A DNA stretch of 9,544 nt. It comes from an uncultured Bacilli bacterium. Lineage in GTDB: Bacteria; Bacillota_I; Bacilli_A; RF39; UBA660. Below are positions 1-6,341 of this stretch, piece by piece (the stretch's first letter is position 1; each line of letters starts with the position of its first letter). The stretch is taken from NCBI GenBank assembly GCA_949025205.1, contig CARMXJ010000047.1, positions 1-9,544 on the forward strand. Reading direction: 5' to 3'. The notes under the pieces were generated by a model, which saw nothing but the letters and a program-made list of their open reading frames with translations, had not been told where the DNA came from and ran no database searches. Made by a program: the position numbers and the translations under genes.

Positions 1-30
1 ATACCATTTTTTTCTTATATTTTAAATAAA

Positions 31-46
31 ACCTTTCCGGACAGGT
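31..46 (-). other. Near-palindrome with minus-strand T-tract, possible displaced terminator
   Basis: The 16-nt sequence ACCTTTCCGGACAGGT is palindromic except for one internal pair. Read on the minus strand it is followed by TTTTATTT. It could be the weak terminator of the spore coat operon, pushed away from its gene by the IS, or an unrelated end of a gene to the left. The remaining bases at 1-30 show nothing recognisable. Confidence 0.3.
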
Positions 47-47
47 C

Positions 48-108
48 TAATATAAAATTTAAATTAGGAAATCCGAATTAATATAAAATTTAAATTAGGA
101 AATCCGAA
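48..108. repeat. Tandem direct repeat of the IS left end (2 x 30 nt, period 31)
   Basis: The 30-nt unit at 48-77 is repeated exactly at 79-108 with one T between them. Each unit contains the terminal inverted-repeat sequence ending in AGGAAATCCGAA. The inner copy pairs with the right end of the IS. The outer copy could be a remnant of another copy, a slippage duplication, or a second transposase-binding site. Confidence 0.9.
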
Positions 109-183
109 AATATAAATGACCTATATACAACCTTTATATTAAAATAATTTTTGCTTAGAAAATTATGAAATGGAGGTATGTAT

Positions 184-369
184 ATGGGTCGTAATTATTC
201 TAACAAAAATTTATCAGAATTGGAAATGGGTAATATTGAATTTTATTTAAATGAAAACAAAAACTTTTCTAAAATTGGACAATTATTAGGAAAAAGTGAA
301 AGTACTATCCGTAAGGAAGTAAAAATTCTTCTTATTTTGGAAGTGCTAGAAAATGTTCTAATTGTTTAA
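184..369 (+). CDS. IS30-family transposase, N-terminal fragment (helix-turn-helix), frameshifted
   Basis: This is the N-terminal, DNA-binding part of the IS transposase. The ATG at 184 is preferred over the in-frame ATG at 178, because GGAGG at 172-176 lies 7 nt from 184 but only 1 nt from 178. Residues about 10-45 form a helix-turn-helix of the kind that binds IS30 ends; the segment GQLLGKSESTIRKEV is typical of this family (compare the RSPSTISRE motif). After the run of five A at 321-325 the frame stops matching the family and ends at 369 after an unrelated tail. Re-reading one A there (-1 shift) joins it to the downstream frame and would give a protein of about 442 residues, a plausible length for IS30-type enzymes. 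It is either a decayed copy, a homopolymer error, or a site of translational slippage. The run A AAA ATT is not a classic two-tRNA slippery site. Confidence 0.75.
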   Translation: MGRNYSNKNLSELEMGNIEFYLNENKNFSKIGQLLGKSESTIRKEVKILLILEVLENVLIV

Positions 370-593
370 ACAAAGATAATTGTCATGAAAAATATTTATG
401 TGACAAAATACCTGATAAAATTAAATGTTCTAAATGTAAATATTGTGTTCAAGCTGTTAAGATTTGCCCTAACTATAAGGTATCTATTGAATGTGAATTA
501 TTAAAGAAAAATCATCATGTTTGTAATAGTTGTGAACTTTATCTCAGGTGCAAAAAAGTCAAAATTAAATATCATGCTGAAACTGCTATAAAG

Positions 594-1511
594 ATGCATA
601 ATACTGTACAAAGAGTATCTAGAATTGATACTAAGTTAGATAAATTTCCACAAGAATTTAAAGACTATTTAACAAATAGAATTAAAAATGGAATCTCTCC
701 AGATGTAACCTTAAATACTTTACCTGAAAAATATTCTATGTTTAAAATCTCTACTCCCACTCTTTATTCTTGGATTGATAAAGGATTACTTGATTGCTGC
801 AACTTAGATTTAAGAAACAAAGTATCTCGAGTGAGATATGGAGAAAATACTCTTAAAAGAAATACAGTTAAAGGTCATCAACTAAATGGTAGAAGCATAG
901 AAGACTTATCCCAAGAAGAAAGAGAAAATAGACCACTTGGCATTGTTGAATTGGATACAGTGGAAGGTATCAAAGGTGGTGAATTATTATTTACCATAAT
1001 GATTCCTTGTTTTTCTTTAATGCTTGGTTTTAAAATCAAAGAAAAAACACAAGAAGAAATTGGAAAAGTCTTAGATGATTTAGAAGACAAGTTAGATTCT
1101 TATTTCTATGTTATTTTTAGAAAAGCTATTCCAGACAATGGGGTTGAATTTTTAGATTTTGAACTATTAGAAAGGTCTATTCACGAAGGATTGAATAAAC
1201 GAATGGAAGTACACTATACTCACACCTATGCACCTTATGAAAAACCGCATATTGAAAACAACCACATCCTACTTAGATGGTTAATTGAAAAAGGTTATGA
1301 TATAAGTTTACTATCTGCTGATGATATATTAGATATTATCAATAGATTAAACAATTATCTTCGACCTAAAAAAGGATATAAAACACCTTTACAACTTTTA
1401 GAAGAAGAACTTGGAGATTATATTTTAGATTTATTAAATCTGTATCATATTTCAATTGAAGAATTAAATATGAAGGATATGATAATAAAAAATCAAGAGC
1501 GAACAAAGTAG
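594..1511 (+). CDS. IS30-family transposase, main part with DDE catalytic core
   Basis: This is the catalytic part of the IS30-type transposase, which cuts and joins the IS ends. The frame is open from 315, so true coding sequence extends upstream of the first ATG at 594. The 315-593 stretch encodes twelve cysteines in CxxC-like pairs (for example CSKCKYC and CNSC), probably a zinc-binding module. In the part starting at 594 the catalytic triad is readable as D121 (VELDTVEG), D181 (IPDNGVEF) and E221 (KPHIENNH), followed by the usual IS30 tail around NNYLRPKKGYKTPLQLLEE. The D-D spacing is 60 and the D-E spacing 40, acceptable for this fold. No ribosome binding site precedes ATG 594, so it is unlikely to be a real start; production of the enzyme needs the frame to be joined to the N-terminal fragment at 184. 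Confidence 0.85.
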   Translation: MHNTVQRVSRIDTKLDKFPQEFKDYLTNRIKNGISPDVTLNTLPEKYSMFKISTPTLYSWIDKGLLDCCNLDLRNKVSRVRYGENTLKRNTVKGHQLNGRSIEDLSQEERENRPLGIVELDTVEGIKGGELLFTIMIPCFSLMLGFKIKEKTQEEIGKVLDDLEDKLDSYFYVIFRKAIPDNGVEFLDFELLERSIHEGLNKRMEVHYTHTYAPYEKPHIENNHILLRWLIEKGYDISLLSADDILDIINRLNNYLRPKKGYKTPLQLLEEELGDYILDLLNLYHISIEELNMKDMIIKNQERTK

Positions 1512-1536
1512 TAAGTTCATTTTACTCTTGATTTTT
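1488..1536 (+). terminator. Rho-independent terminator of the transposase gene
   Basis: AAAAATCAAGAG at 1488-1499 pairs with CTCTTGATTTTT at 1525-1536 and runs into T-rich sequence. The left arm lies inside the last codons and the stop codon is in the 25-nt loop, where GAAC/GTTC may form a small inner stem. Confidence 0.65.
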
Positions 1537-1563
1537 TATTTCATATTTTTACAATACTGTTTT

Positions 1564-1585
1564 CAACAAAGGTACACCTTTGTTG
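1564..1585. repeat. Perfect 9-bp inverted repeat inside the IS 3' region
   Basis: CAACAAAGG at 1564-1572 pairs with CCTTTGTTG at 1577-1585 across a 4-nt loop. The T-tract after it is weak, so it may be a secondary terminator or a structure protecting the IS from outside transcription; its role is not known. Confidence 0.6.
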
Positions 1586-1613
1586 TTACCTATTTGCCGA
1601 ATTCGGATTTCTA

Positions 1614-1636
1614 TTTCGGATTTCCTAACTTAAATT
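1614..1636 (-). repeat. Right terminal inverted repeat of the IS (IRR)
   Basis: This 23-nt segment is the reverse complement of 87-109 with a single mismatch (at 1629). The motif TTCGGATTT occurs a second time just inside, at 1602-1610, so the right end, like the left, carries two copies of the core end motif. Confidence 0.85.
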
Positions 1637-1646
1637 GACCAATTTT

Positions 1647-1922
1647 TTATTCTTTCTCTTCACAATCACATGCATCACATGTACATTCTAATTTTTCTTT
1701 TGTTTGGGTAATTTTAGTTCCCTCTACATTTTGCATGGTATAAAAACCTGCTGTTTCCATAGCTTTAAATATTTCATAATGCATTTTAGAAGTATCTTGC
1801 ATTGCTTTACAAAAAGTCACAAAAACTCGCTCGTTTGCAGATTCTATAATACCATGCATATATAAATCATTGATAACTTTACTACCAAACATTATATTTT
1901 CCATTAAATATTTATCATCCAT
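1647..1922 (-). CDS. CotF-family spore coat protein with cysteine-rich tail
   Basis: This 91-residue protein matches the Coat F family of small spore coat proteins. Recognisable segments are MENIMFGSKVINDLYMHGII near the start and a C-terminal half ending in ETAGFYTMQN, like the KGWY-type ending of the family. Such proteins are added to the coat during sporulation; this is family knowledge, not shown here. The tail LECTCDACDCEEKE adds four cysteines in a CxCxxCxC pattern, which could bind metal or form disulfide cross-links. The ATG at 1922 follows directly on the TAA of the upstream coat gene, and GAGGAGG within that gene's last codons serves as its ribosome binding site, so the two are translationally linked. 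The IS ends about 10 bp after this gene's stop, and no terminator is visible between them. Confidence 0.78.
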   Translation of the reverse strand: MDDKYLMENIMFGSKVINDLYMHGIIESANERVFVTFCKAMQDTSKMHYEIFKAMETAGFYTMQNVEGTKITQTKEKLECTCDACDCEEKE

Positions 1923-2111
1923 TTAGTTTTCCTCCTCACTAAGCAAGTCCATAAACATAGAAAGAATACTTTCATGTTTACGTCCTAATTTTTTTACTAA
2001 TTTCACTAAATTATCATCTGTTAAGCAATCTTCTACTTCTTTACATGTAGTAATCATATATATTTCATGATTAATTGCATCTTCCACATATAACAGTTCT
2101 TTTTCTGTCAT
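1923..2111 (-). CDS. Small CotF-like spore coat protein, first gene of the coat pair
   Basis: This 62-residue helical protein begins MTEKELLYVEDAINHE, the usual opening of the short partner found next to CotF-type genes in clostridia. A conserved-looking HES segment follows at about residue 46 and the C-terminus is acidic. The ATG at 2111 is chosen because GGAGG lies 9 nt upstream (2121-2125); the in-frame GTG at 2118-2120 touches that site and is unlikely to be the start. The stop codon is immediately followed by the ATG of the second coat gene, so the pair is one operon. The likely role is a structural spore coat component produced in the mother cell. A sporulation sigma-factor promoter was looked for but could not be firmly identified. 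Confidence 0.7.
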   Translation of the reverse strand: MTEKELLYVEDAINHEIYMITTCKEVEDCLTDDNLVKLVKKLGRKHESILSMFMDLLSEEEN

Positions 2112-2172
2112 AAGTTCCACCTCCAGTATTAGTATGAAATTTATTTAAAAATTTACTATGTAAGAAATTGGC

Positions 2173-2203
2173 AAAAAAACAAACTAGAATAAACTAATTT
2201 GTT
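2173..2203 (-). terminator. Rho-independent terminator of the radical SAM gene
   Basis: On the minus strand AACAAATTAG pairs with CTAGTTTGTT (10 bp including one G-U pair, 6-nt loop) and is followed by a run of seven T. The left arm includes the last codons and the TAG stop of the gene. Confidence 0.8.
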
Positions 2204-3071
2204 CTCTTGTAGGTATCTTTCTTTTATAATCCTTTATAATTTCGCTCATATCACATAATAAATGATACTTATTACATTCATTTACAAACACCTCTAATAA
2301 ATCTTTGTATTTCAAGGGATTTACCACTAGATTTTTTTCATACACCGCTTTGTAATCAGTTGATAAACCAGGATATAATTTATCGATATGTTCATAATAG
2401 TATTCACGTGCTCTTCTTCTTAAAGTCATGCCCATTTTTGTATAAATAAATTTTGCATCATTTTCACAAGCTTTATGTACCAAAGTCTTTATATTATCTT
2501 CACTATCGGTGATAAAGGGAAGTACGGGAGTCATTAAAATGCCAGCATAAATTCCATTTTCTCGGAGTGTTTTTAAAACTTCAAATCTACGAGTGGAAGA
2601 AATAACATTCGGCTCTAAAAGACGAGCTAAATCATCTTCATAAGCAGTAACACTTATTTTTATAATAACATTGTTTTTTTCTTGAATCTCTTTTAATAAA
2701 TCTATATCTCTTAGAATCAAATCACTTTTTGTATCAATAGAAACACCAAATTCATAACGTTTAATGAGCTCAAGTGCCCCTCTTGTAATTTCGTAAATTT
2801 CTTCTTCTTTGTTGTAAGGGTCAGACAAAGTACCAAAACTTACGACCCCTTTATTTTGTTTACTGGCTAGTTCTTCTTCTAAAATTTTTAAAGCATCTAC
2901 TTTACTTCGTACAACATCAAAATTATCAATATGGTATGCATCACTTCTACTATCACAGTAAATACAACCATAAGAGCATCCTTTGTAAAGATTCATATGA
3001 TAATCAATTCCAAACCAGCGTGTTCCTTGGTCACTTTTGGTCATGATAGTACGAGTTTTCACATATTCCAT
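2184..3071 (-). CDS. Radical SAM protein, spore photolyase-like (SplB/COG1533-type)
   Basis: This is a 295-residue radical SAM enzyme. The [4Fe-4S]-binding motif CSYGCIYC (CxxxCxxC) lies at about residues 32-39, preceded by MNLYKGC and followed by a barrel region with VSFGTLSDPYNKEEE, SIDTKSDLILRD, ISVTAYEDD and GILMTPVLPFITD. These are typical of the group annotated as 'SPL family' or Rv2578c-like. Members are related to spore photoproduct lyase, but most lack a proven substrate, so lyase activity should not be assumed. The ATG at 3071 is preferred over the GTG at 3080 because AAGGGTGG lies 5 nt upstream of it. It has its own extended -10 promoter and ends within a terminator hairpin. It is divergent from the ABC operon, and a functional link between them is not evident. 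Confidence 0.85.
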   Translation of the reverse strand: MEYVKTRTIMTKSDQGTRWFGIDYHMNLYKGCSYGCIYCDSRSDAYHIDNFDVVRSKVDALKILEEELASKQNKGVVSFGTLSDPYNKEEEIYEITRGALELIKRYEFGVSIDTKSDLILRDIDLLKEIQEKNNVIIKISVTAYEDDLARLLEPNVISSTRRFEVLKTLRENGIYAGILMTPVLPFITDSEDNIKTLVHKACENDAKFIYTKMGMTLRRRAREYYYEHIDKLYPGLSTDYKAVYEKNLVVNPLKYKDLLEVFVNECNKYHLLCDMSEIIKDYKRKIPTREQISLF

Positions 3072-3095
3072 AAAAACCACCCTTGCTTAAGAATT

Positions 3096-3124
3096 ATTAT
3101 AGCATAAAAGTTTTTAGATTTTAA
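3096..3124 (-). promoter_or_regulatory. Sigma-A-type promoter of the radical SAM gene (extended -10)
   Basis: Minus strand: TTAAAA (-35, 3119-3124), 17-nt spacer, TATAAT (-10, 3096-3101), with TGC just before the -10 giving an extended -10. The -35 box overlaps that of the opposing promoter. Confidence 0.65.
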
Positions 3125-3149
3125 CACATTTACAACAAACGAATATAAT
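3121..3149 (+). promoter_or_regulatory. Sigma-A-type promoter of the ABC transporter operon
   Basis: TTAACA (3121-3126), exactly 17 nt, then a consensus TATAAT (3144-3149). The expected transcript start is near 3156, leaving a leader of only about 23 nt before the TTG start. There is therefore no room for a TPP or other riboswitch, although related importers often carry one. Confidence 0.72.
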
Positions 3150-3178
3150 ACATTGTAATCAAAAAGGAGGAATTTGAA

Positions 3179-4174
3179 TTGAAAAGAAAAATTTTGGGGG
3201 TTGTTTTAGGTTTAATTATCATTCTACTATTAGTAGTAACAGTTGCCAAATGGAAAAATAAAAACAAAGAAGAAAACTTAACAACCATCAAGCTTGCAGA
3301 AGTAACTCATAGTGCTTTTTATGCACCACTTTATGTTGCAATCGAAAATGGTTATTTTAAAGAGAATGGAATACAAATCGATTTGTTACTAACACCTGGG
3401 GCTGATAAAGTAGCATCCGCTGTACTTTCAAACGATGTAGAAGTAGGATTTGCTGGTCCAGAAAGTGCTATCTATGTCTACGATGGAGGAGAAGAAGACT
3501 ACATTATAACATTCGCTGGTCTTACTAAAAGAGATGGACAATTTATCGTCTCAAGAAAAGAAATCAATAACTTTAATTTAAATGATTTAAAAGGAAAAGA
3601 AATACTTGCTGGTCGCCGTGGGGGAATGCCTGTTTTAAACTTTCAAAACGCTCTAAAAAATGAAGGAGTTAGTGAAAATGATATCAATATGAATACAAGT
3701 GTAGAATTTGCATCTTTATCAGGTTCTTTTATCGCTGGAATGGGAGATTTCGTAAATTTATTTGAACCAAATGCTACAAAACTTGTAAGTGAAGGATATG
3801 GATACATTGTAGGTAACATTGGAGCATATTCTGGAGAAGTTCCCTACACCGCTTTCTATGCCAGAAAAAGTTATTTAGAAAATAACGAAGAAATGTTAAA
3901 AAAATTTACAAATGCTATTAAAGAAGGACTACAATTTGTAAGCAATCATTCCGCAGAAGAAATTGCCAAAGTGATATTACCACAATTTCCAGATATTGCA
4001 TTAAAAGATTTAACAACTATAGTGGATAACTACAAAAAATACGATTCATGGTTATCTACACCATTTATAACAGAAGAAAGTTATAAAAATTTACAAGACA
4101 TCATGTTAAATGCTGAATTACTAAAAGACTATGTTCCATATGATAAATTAGTTAAAAACGCATACAATGACTAA
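3179..4174 (+). CDS. ABC importer substrate-binding protein, NMT1/SsuA/ThiY-like, membrane-anchored
   Basis: This 331-residue extracellular solute-binding protein captures a small molecule and delivers it to the permease. It starts with TTG at 3179, 8 nt after AAAGGAGG. Residues 6-22 form one hydrophobic helix after MKRK. No cysteine follows the helix, so it is held by this uncleaved segment or released by signal peptidase, rather than lipid-anchored like most Gram-positive binding proteins. The mature part has the NMT1-like pattern: AFYAPLYVAIENGYFKENGI at about 46-65, DVEVGFAGPESAIY, the FNLNDLKGKEILAGRRGG region, and VPYTAFYARKSYLENN. Relatives bind aliphatic sulfonates, taurine, nitrate, pyrimidine precursors of thiamine, or riboflavin. 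The sequence alone does not settle which. It is the first gene of a three-gene operon and overlaps the ATPase gene by 8 bp. Confidence 0.85.
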   Translation: MKRKILGVVLGLIIILLLVVTVAKWKNKNKEENLTTIKLAEVTHSAFYAPLYVAIENGYFKENGIQIDLLLTPGADKVASAVLSNDVEVGFAGPESAIYVYDGGEEDYIITFAGLTKRDGQFIVSRKEINNFNLNDLKGKEILAGRRGGMPVLNFQNALKNEGVSENDINMNTSVEFASLSGSFIAGMGDFVNLFEPNATKLVSEGYGYIVGNIGAYSGEVPYTAFYARKSYLENNEEMLKKFTNAIKEGLQFVSNHSAEEIAKVILPQFPDIALKDLTTIVDNYKKYDSWLSTPFITEESYKNLQDIMLNAELLKDYVPYDKLVKNAYND

Positions 4175-4916
4175 AATTTTAGAAATTAAAAATTTATCCA
4201 AAAAATACCACACCAAAGAAGGAGAAATTTTAGCAATTCAAAATATTAATATAAAAGTAGATAAAGGAGATTTCATTGCTTTAGTAGGTTCATCAGGTTG
4301 TGGAAAATCAACACTTCTAAATAGTATTGCTGGACTTGATAAGGCAAGTGGTGGAGAAATACTTTTTGGAATGGAGAATCCAAAAATCGGCTATATGTTT
4401 CAAAGTGATTCTTTGTTTCCATGGCTTACCATTTACGAAAATTGTATTTTAGGATTAAAGATTACAAAAAAGAATACAAAAGAAAATCAAGAATATGTTC
4501 TAGAACTACTAAAAAAATACAATTTATATGAATTTAAAGACAAATATCCAACTTGCTTATCCGGAGGAATGAAGCAAAGAATTGCTCTTATTCGTACTCT
4601 TGCTTTAAAACCAGATATTCTTTTACTCGATGAACCTTTTAATGCACTAGACTACCAAAGTAGATTGGCCATCAGTAATGATGTTTACGAAATCATAAAA
4701 AAGGAAAATCAAACGGCAATTATGGTAACCCACGACATTTCAGAAGCAGTTGCTATGGCAAATAAAGTGTATGTATTATCCAAAAGGCCATGTACAGTCA
4801 AAAAAGTATATAAGATTGAATTAGAAAATCCAAAAAATCCAATCCACAATCGAAAAGATAAAAAGTTTATGGAATACTATGAGGCATTATGGAAGGAATT
4901 AGATATCAATGTCTAA
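4167..4916 (+). CDS. ABC transporter ATP-binding protein (SsuB/TauB/NrtD-like)
   Basis: This 249-residue cytoplasmic ATPase powers the importer. All motifs are intact: Walker A GSSGCGKST at residues 41-49, Q-loop Q79 (YMFQSDSLFPWL), signature LSGGMKQR from 131, Walker B ILLLDEP at 151-157 with catalytic E156, D-loop ALD, and switch histidine H189 (VTHDISEA). The FQ..LFPWLT segment and the C-terminal region are typical of the nitrate/sulfonate/taurine/thiamine-precursor importer subfamily. Its ATG at 4167 lies inside the end of the binding-protein gene (ATGACTAA overlap, 8 bp) and its own ribosome binding site is poor, suggesting coupled translation. The same 8-bp arrangement joins it to the permease gene. 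Confidence 0.93.
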   Translation: MTKILEIKNLSKKYHTKEGEILAIQNINIKVDKGDFIALVGSSGCGKSTLLNSIAGLDKASGGEILFGMENPKIGYMFQSDSLFPWLTIYENCILGLKITKKNTKENQEYVLELLKKYNLYEFKDKYPTCLSGGMKQRIALIRTLALKPDILLLDEPFNALDYQSRLAISNDVYEIIKKENQTAIMVTHDISEAVAMANKVYVLSKRPCTVKKVYKIELENPKNPIHNRKDKKFMEYYEALWKELDINV

Positions 4917-5697
4917 CGAACAAAAAAATTATCTCAAAAAGATAAAGAGAAAAAAAATAGGGATTGTTTTTGCACAAATTTTAATTACTGTCCTTTTCTT
5001 TCTTATATGGCAAATACTTGCTGATAAAAAAATTATCAATCCCTTTATCTTTTCTAGTCCAAAAAAAATTATTGAAACCATCTTTTCCTTATACCAAAAC
5101 TATCATTTATTTTCCCATATTTGGACAACACTTTATGAAACGTTAATTGCTTTTGCACTAGGCATAACATTTGGATTTGTGATTGCTATCATTCTTTATG
5201 AATTTAAAACCATTGCCAAAATTATTGACCCATTCTTAACTATGTTAAATAGTCTGCCAAAAGTAGCATTAGGTCCTATTATCATTATATGGGCAGGAGC
5301 AAATATAAAATCTATTATTGTAATGGCACTCCTTATTAATTTAATTATTAGTATTATTACAATTTATAACGGTTTTTTAAATACAGATTCTTATAAAATA
5401 AAACTTTTAAAATCCTTTGGAGCAAACAAATTACAAATCCTAACAAAAGTAGTAATCCCTGCTTCTTATAACACCATTATCTCTTCATTAAAAATTAATA
5501 TTTCGATGAGCTTAATTGGGGTCATTATGGGTGAATTTTTAGTCAGTAAAAAAGGTATTGGATACCTAATTATTTACGGAACACAAGTTTTTAATTTAAA
5601 TATAGTAATGAGCGGCGTTATTATTTTAATTCTTATATCATTTATTTTATATGAACTAATTGATAAATTAGAAAAAAGATTATTAAAAGAAAAGTAA
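4909..5697 (+). CDS. ABC transporter permease (SsuC/TauC-like)
   Basis: This 262-residue membrane protein forms the channel, presumably as a homodimer because it is the only permease gene in the operon. Hydrophobic segments lie near residues 17-38, 74-97, 120-135, 137-152, 190-212 and 228-250. The cytoplasmic EAA loop that contacts the ATPase is visible at about 166-185 (LLKSFGANKLQILTKVVIPA), with the conserved glycine at 171 and proline at 184. The region LNSLPKVALGPIIIIWAG is also characteristic of the family. The start ATG overlaps the ATPase stop by 8 bp. A terminator starts in its last codons. Confidence 0.9.
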   Translation: MSNEQKNYLKKIKRKKIGIVFAQILITVLFFLIWQILADKKIINPFIFSSPKKIIETIFSLYQNYHLFSHIWTTLYETLIAFALGITFGFVIAIILYEFKTIAKIIDPFLTMLNSLPKVALGPIIIIWAGANIKSIIVMALLINLIISIITIYNGFLNTDSYKIKLLKSFGANKLQILTKVVIPASYNTIISSLKINISMSLIGVIMGEFLVSKKGIGYLIIYGTQVFNLNIVMSGVIILILISFILYELIDKLEKRLLKEK

Positions 5698-5732
5698 GTA
5701 ACTCTATTTTGAAATTACTTACTTTTTTATTT
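5690..5732. terminator. Bidirectional Rho-independent terminator between convergent operons
   Basis: AAAAGTAAGTAA (5690-5701) pairs with TTACTTACTTTT (5715-5726) across a 13-nt loop. T-rich tails follow on both strands (TTTTTTATTTT on plus, TTTTCTTTT on minus). It ends the ABC operon from the left and the six-gene minus cluster from the right. Confidence 0.85.
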
Positions 5733-5740
5733 TATCCATT

Positions 5741-5965
5741 TTATAGTTTTCCACATATTTCAATAGTATTTCCTTCGGGGTCATAGATATTAAAAAAATA
5801 ATAGGGTTCCGTTATATTTACATACATTATTTCTGACATTTCACAAATATTTAATTTTTTAATTCTATTGTAATCTTCTTTTTTAGATTTTATTTCATCA
5901 ATTTCTGTTGATTCTACTTGGCCTAATAACACATTGTTAGCCGGATTATATGATCTTATATACAT
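5741..5965 (-). CDS. Half-length VOC/glyoxalase-family protein
   Basis: This 74-residue protein's C-terminal part, YYFFNIYDPEGNTIEICGKL, is the typical ending of a vicinal-oxygen-chelate (glyoxalase/bleomycin-resistance-like) domain, with the conserved DPEGN turn and the metal-ligand glutamate region at E68. A full VOC protein is usually 120-140 residues with two beta-alpha-beta-beta-beta units; only one is present. It has a good ribosome binding site (AGGGTGG, 7 nt before ATG 5965) and only 25 nt separate it from the upstream gene, so no hidden N-terminal half exists nearby. It is either a truncated remnant that acquired a start or a small protein that pairs with itself or with another half. 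Last gene of the minus cluster; the substrate is unknown. Confidence 0.6.
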   Translation of the reverse strand: MYIRSYNPANNVLLGQVESTEIDEIKSKKEDYNRIKKLNICEMSEIMYVNITEPYYFFNIYDPEGNTIEICGKL

Positions 5966-5990
5966 TATTTTCCACCCTAAAAAATTAAAA

Positions 5991-6338
5991 TTATTCTTTT
6001 ACCATTTCCCAACTTTTAAAATAAACACATTCATTGTCATCATTAAACTTTATTTCATATATTCCATTAAATTCAGTAATATCTCTTTTAAAAATCCATT
6101 CTACAATTAAGGTTTTATTCTCAATAGCAAGTATATTAAATCGAATGTCTTTAATCTCTTGTTCTTCTATATGTTGCCATTCTTTTTTTATTTCATCAAA
6201 TGTTATATATGGCTCATCAAATGGAGTTTCTTGATAAAAAGTTGTTTTTGTAAATAGCGAAGCTGCTTTTTCAACATCTTTGTTAAACCAATATTCTTTT
6301 AAATTAATTAACCATTGTTCTACAAATCTTCTATCCAT
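5991..6338 (-). CDS. NTF2/SnoaL-like family protein
   Basis: This 115-residue small alpha+beta-barrel protein is of the nuclear transport factor 2-like group. The N-terminal helix WLINLKEYWFNKDVEKAASLF, then TFYQETPFDEPYITFDEIKKEW and the C-terminal strands ending YFKSWEM, match SnoaL-like proteins. Members include isomerases, hydrolases and simple ligand-binding proteins, so no reaction can be given. The ATG at 6338 lies 3 nt after the deaminase stop, and its ribosome binding site (GGAAGGATG) is inside the end of the deaminase gene, so it is translated as part of the same operon. The length is normal for a single-domain member. Confidence 0.75.
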   Translation of the reverse strand: MDRRFVEQWLINLKEYWFNKDVEKAASLFTKTTFYQETPFDEPYITFDEIKKEWQHIEEQEIKDIRFNILAIENKTLIVEWIFKRDITEFNGIYEIKFNDDNECVYFKSWEMVKE

Positions 6339-6341
6339 AAT

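Larger units (their letters stand above)
87..1636 (+). mobile_element. IS30-family insertion sequence, about 1.55 kb
   Basis: The element is bounded by imperfect 23-bp inverted repeats at 87-109 and 1614-1636. Both read AATTTAARTTAGGAAATCCG followed by AAA when read inward, with one A/G mismatch. Between them lies a DDE transposase with the IS30 arrangement: an N-terminal helix-turn-helix, a cysteine-rich segment, then a D-D-E core. The transposase frame is broken near 321-325, so the copy may be inactive unless a -1 slip occurs. A second copy of the left end lies just outside, at 48-77. No clear target-site duplication could be identified, so the outer borders are uncertain by a few bases. 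The element ends about 10 bp beyond the stop of the neighbouring spore coat gene. The IS30 assignment is an inference from protein motifs and end structure; no named element is claimed. Confidence 0.82.

Noticed and set aside
48..108. CRISPR-like array
   Set aside because: Only two units with a 1-nt gap and no spacers; the unit is the end of the adjacent IS.
878..1090. Minus-strand ORF of 70 codons inside the transposase
   Set aside because: It is fully antisense to the DDE core, has no ribosome binding site, and its protein resembles no family.
2121..2160. CATACTAAT as a sporulation sigma-E or sigma-K -10 box for the coat operon
   Set aside because: It lies almost on the ribosome binding site, which would leave no leader, and no matching -35 is visible.
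3150..3178. TPP or other riboswitch in front of the ABC operon
   Set aside because: The promoter is only about 30 nt from the start codon, so no aptamer could fit.
6034..6234. Plus-strand ORF of 66 codons opposite the NTF2-like gene
   Set aside because: Shadow of a well-supported gene on the other strand, with low-complexity S/I-rich composition.
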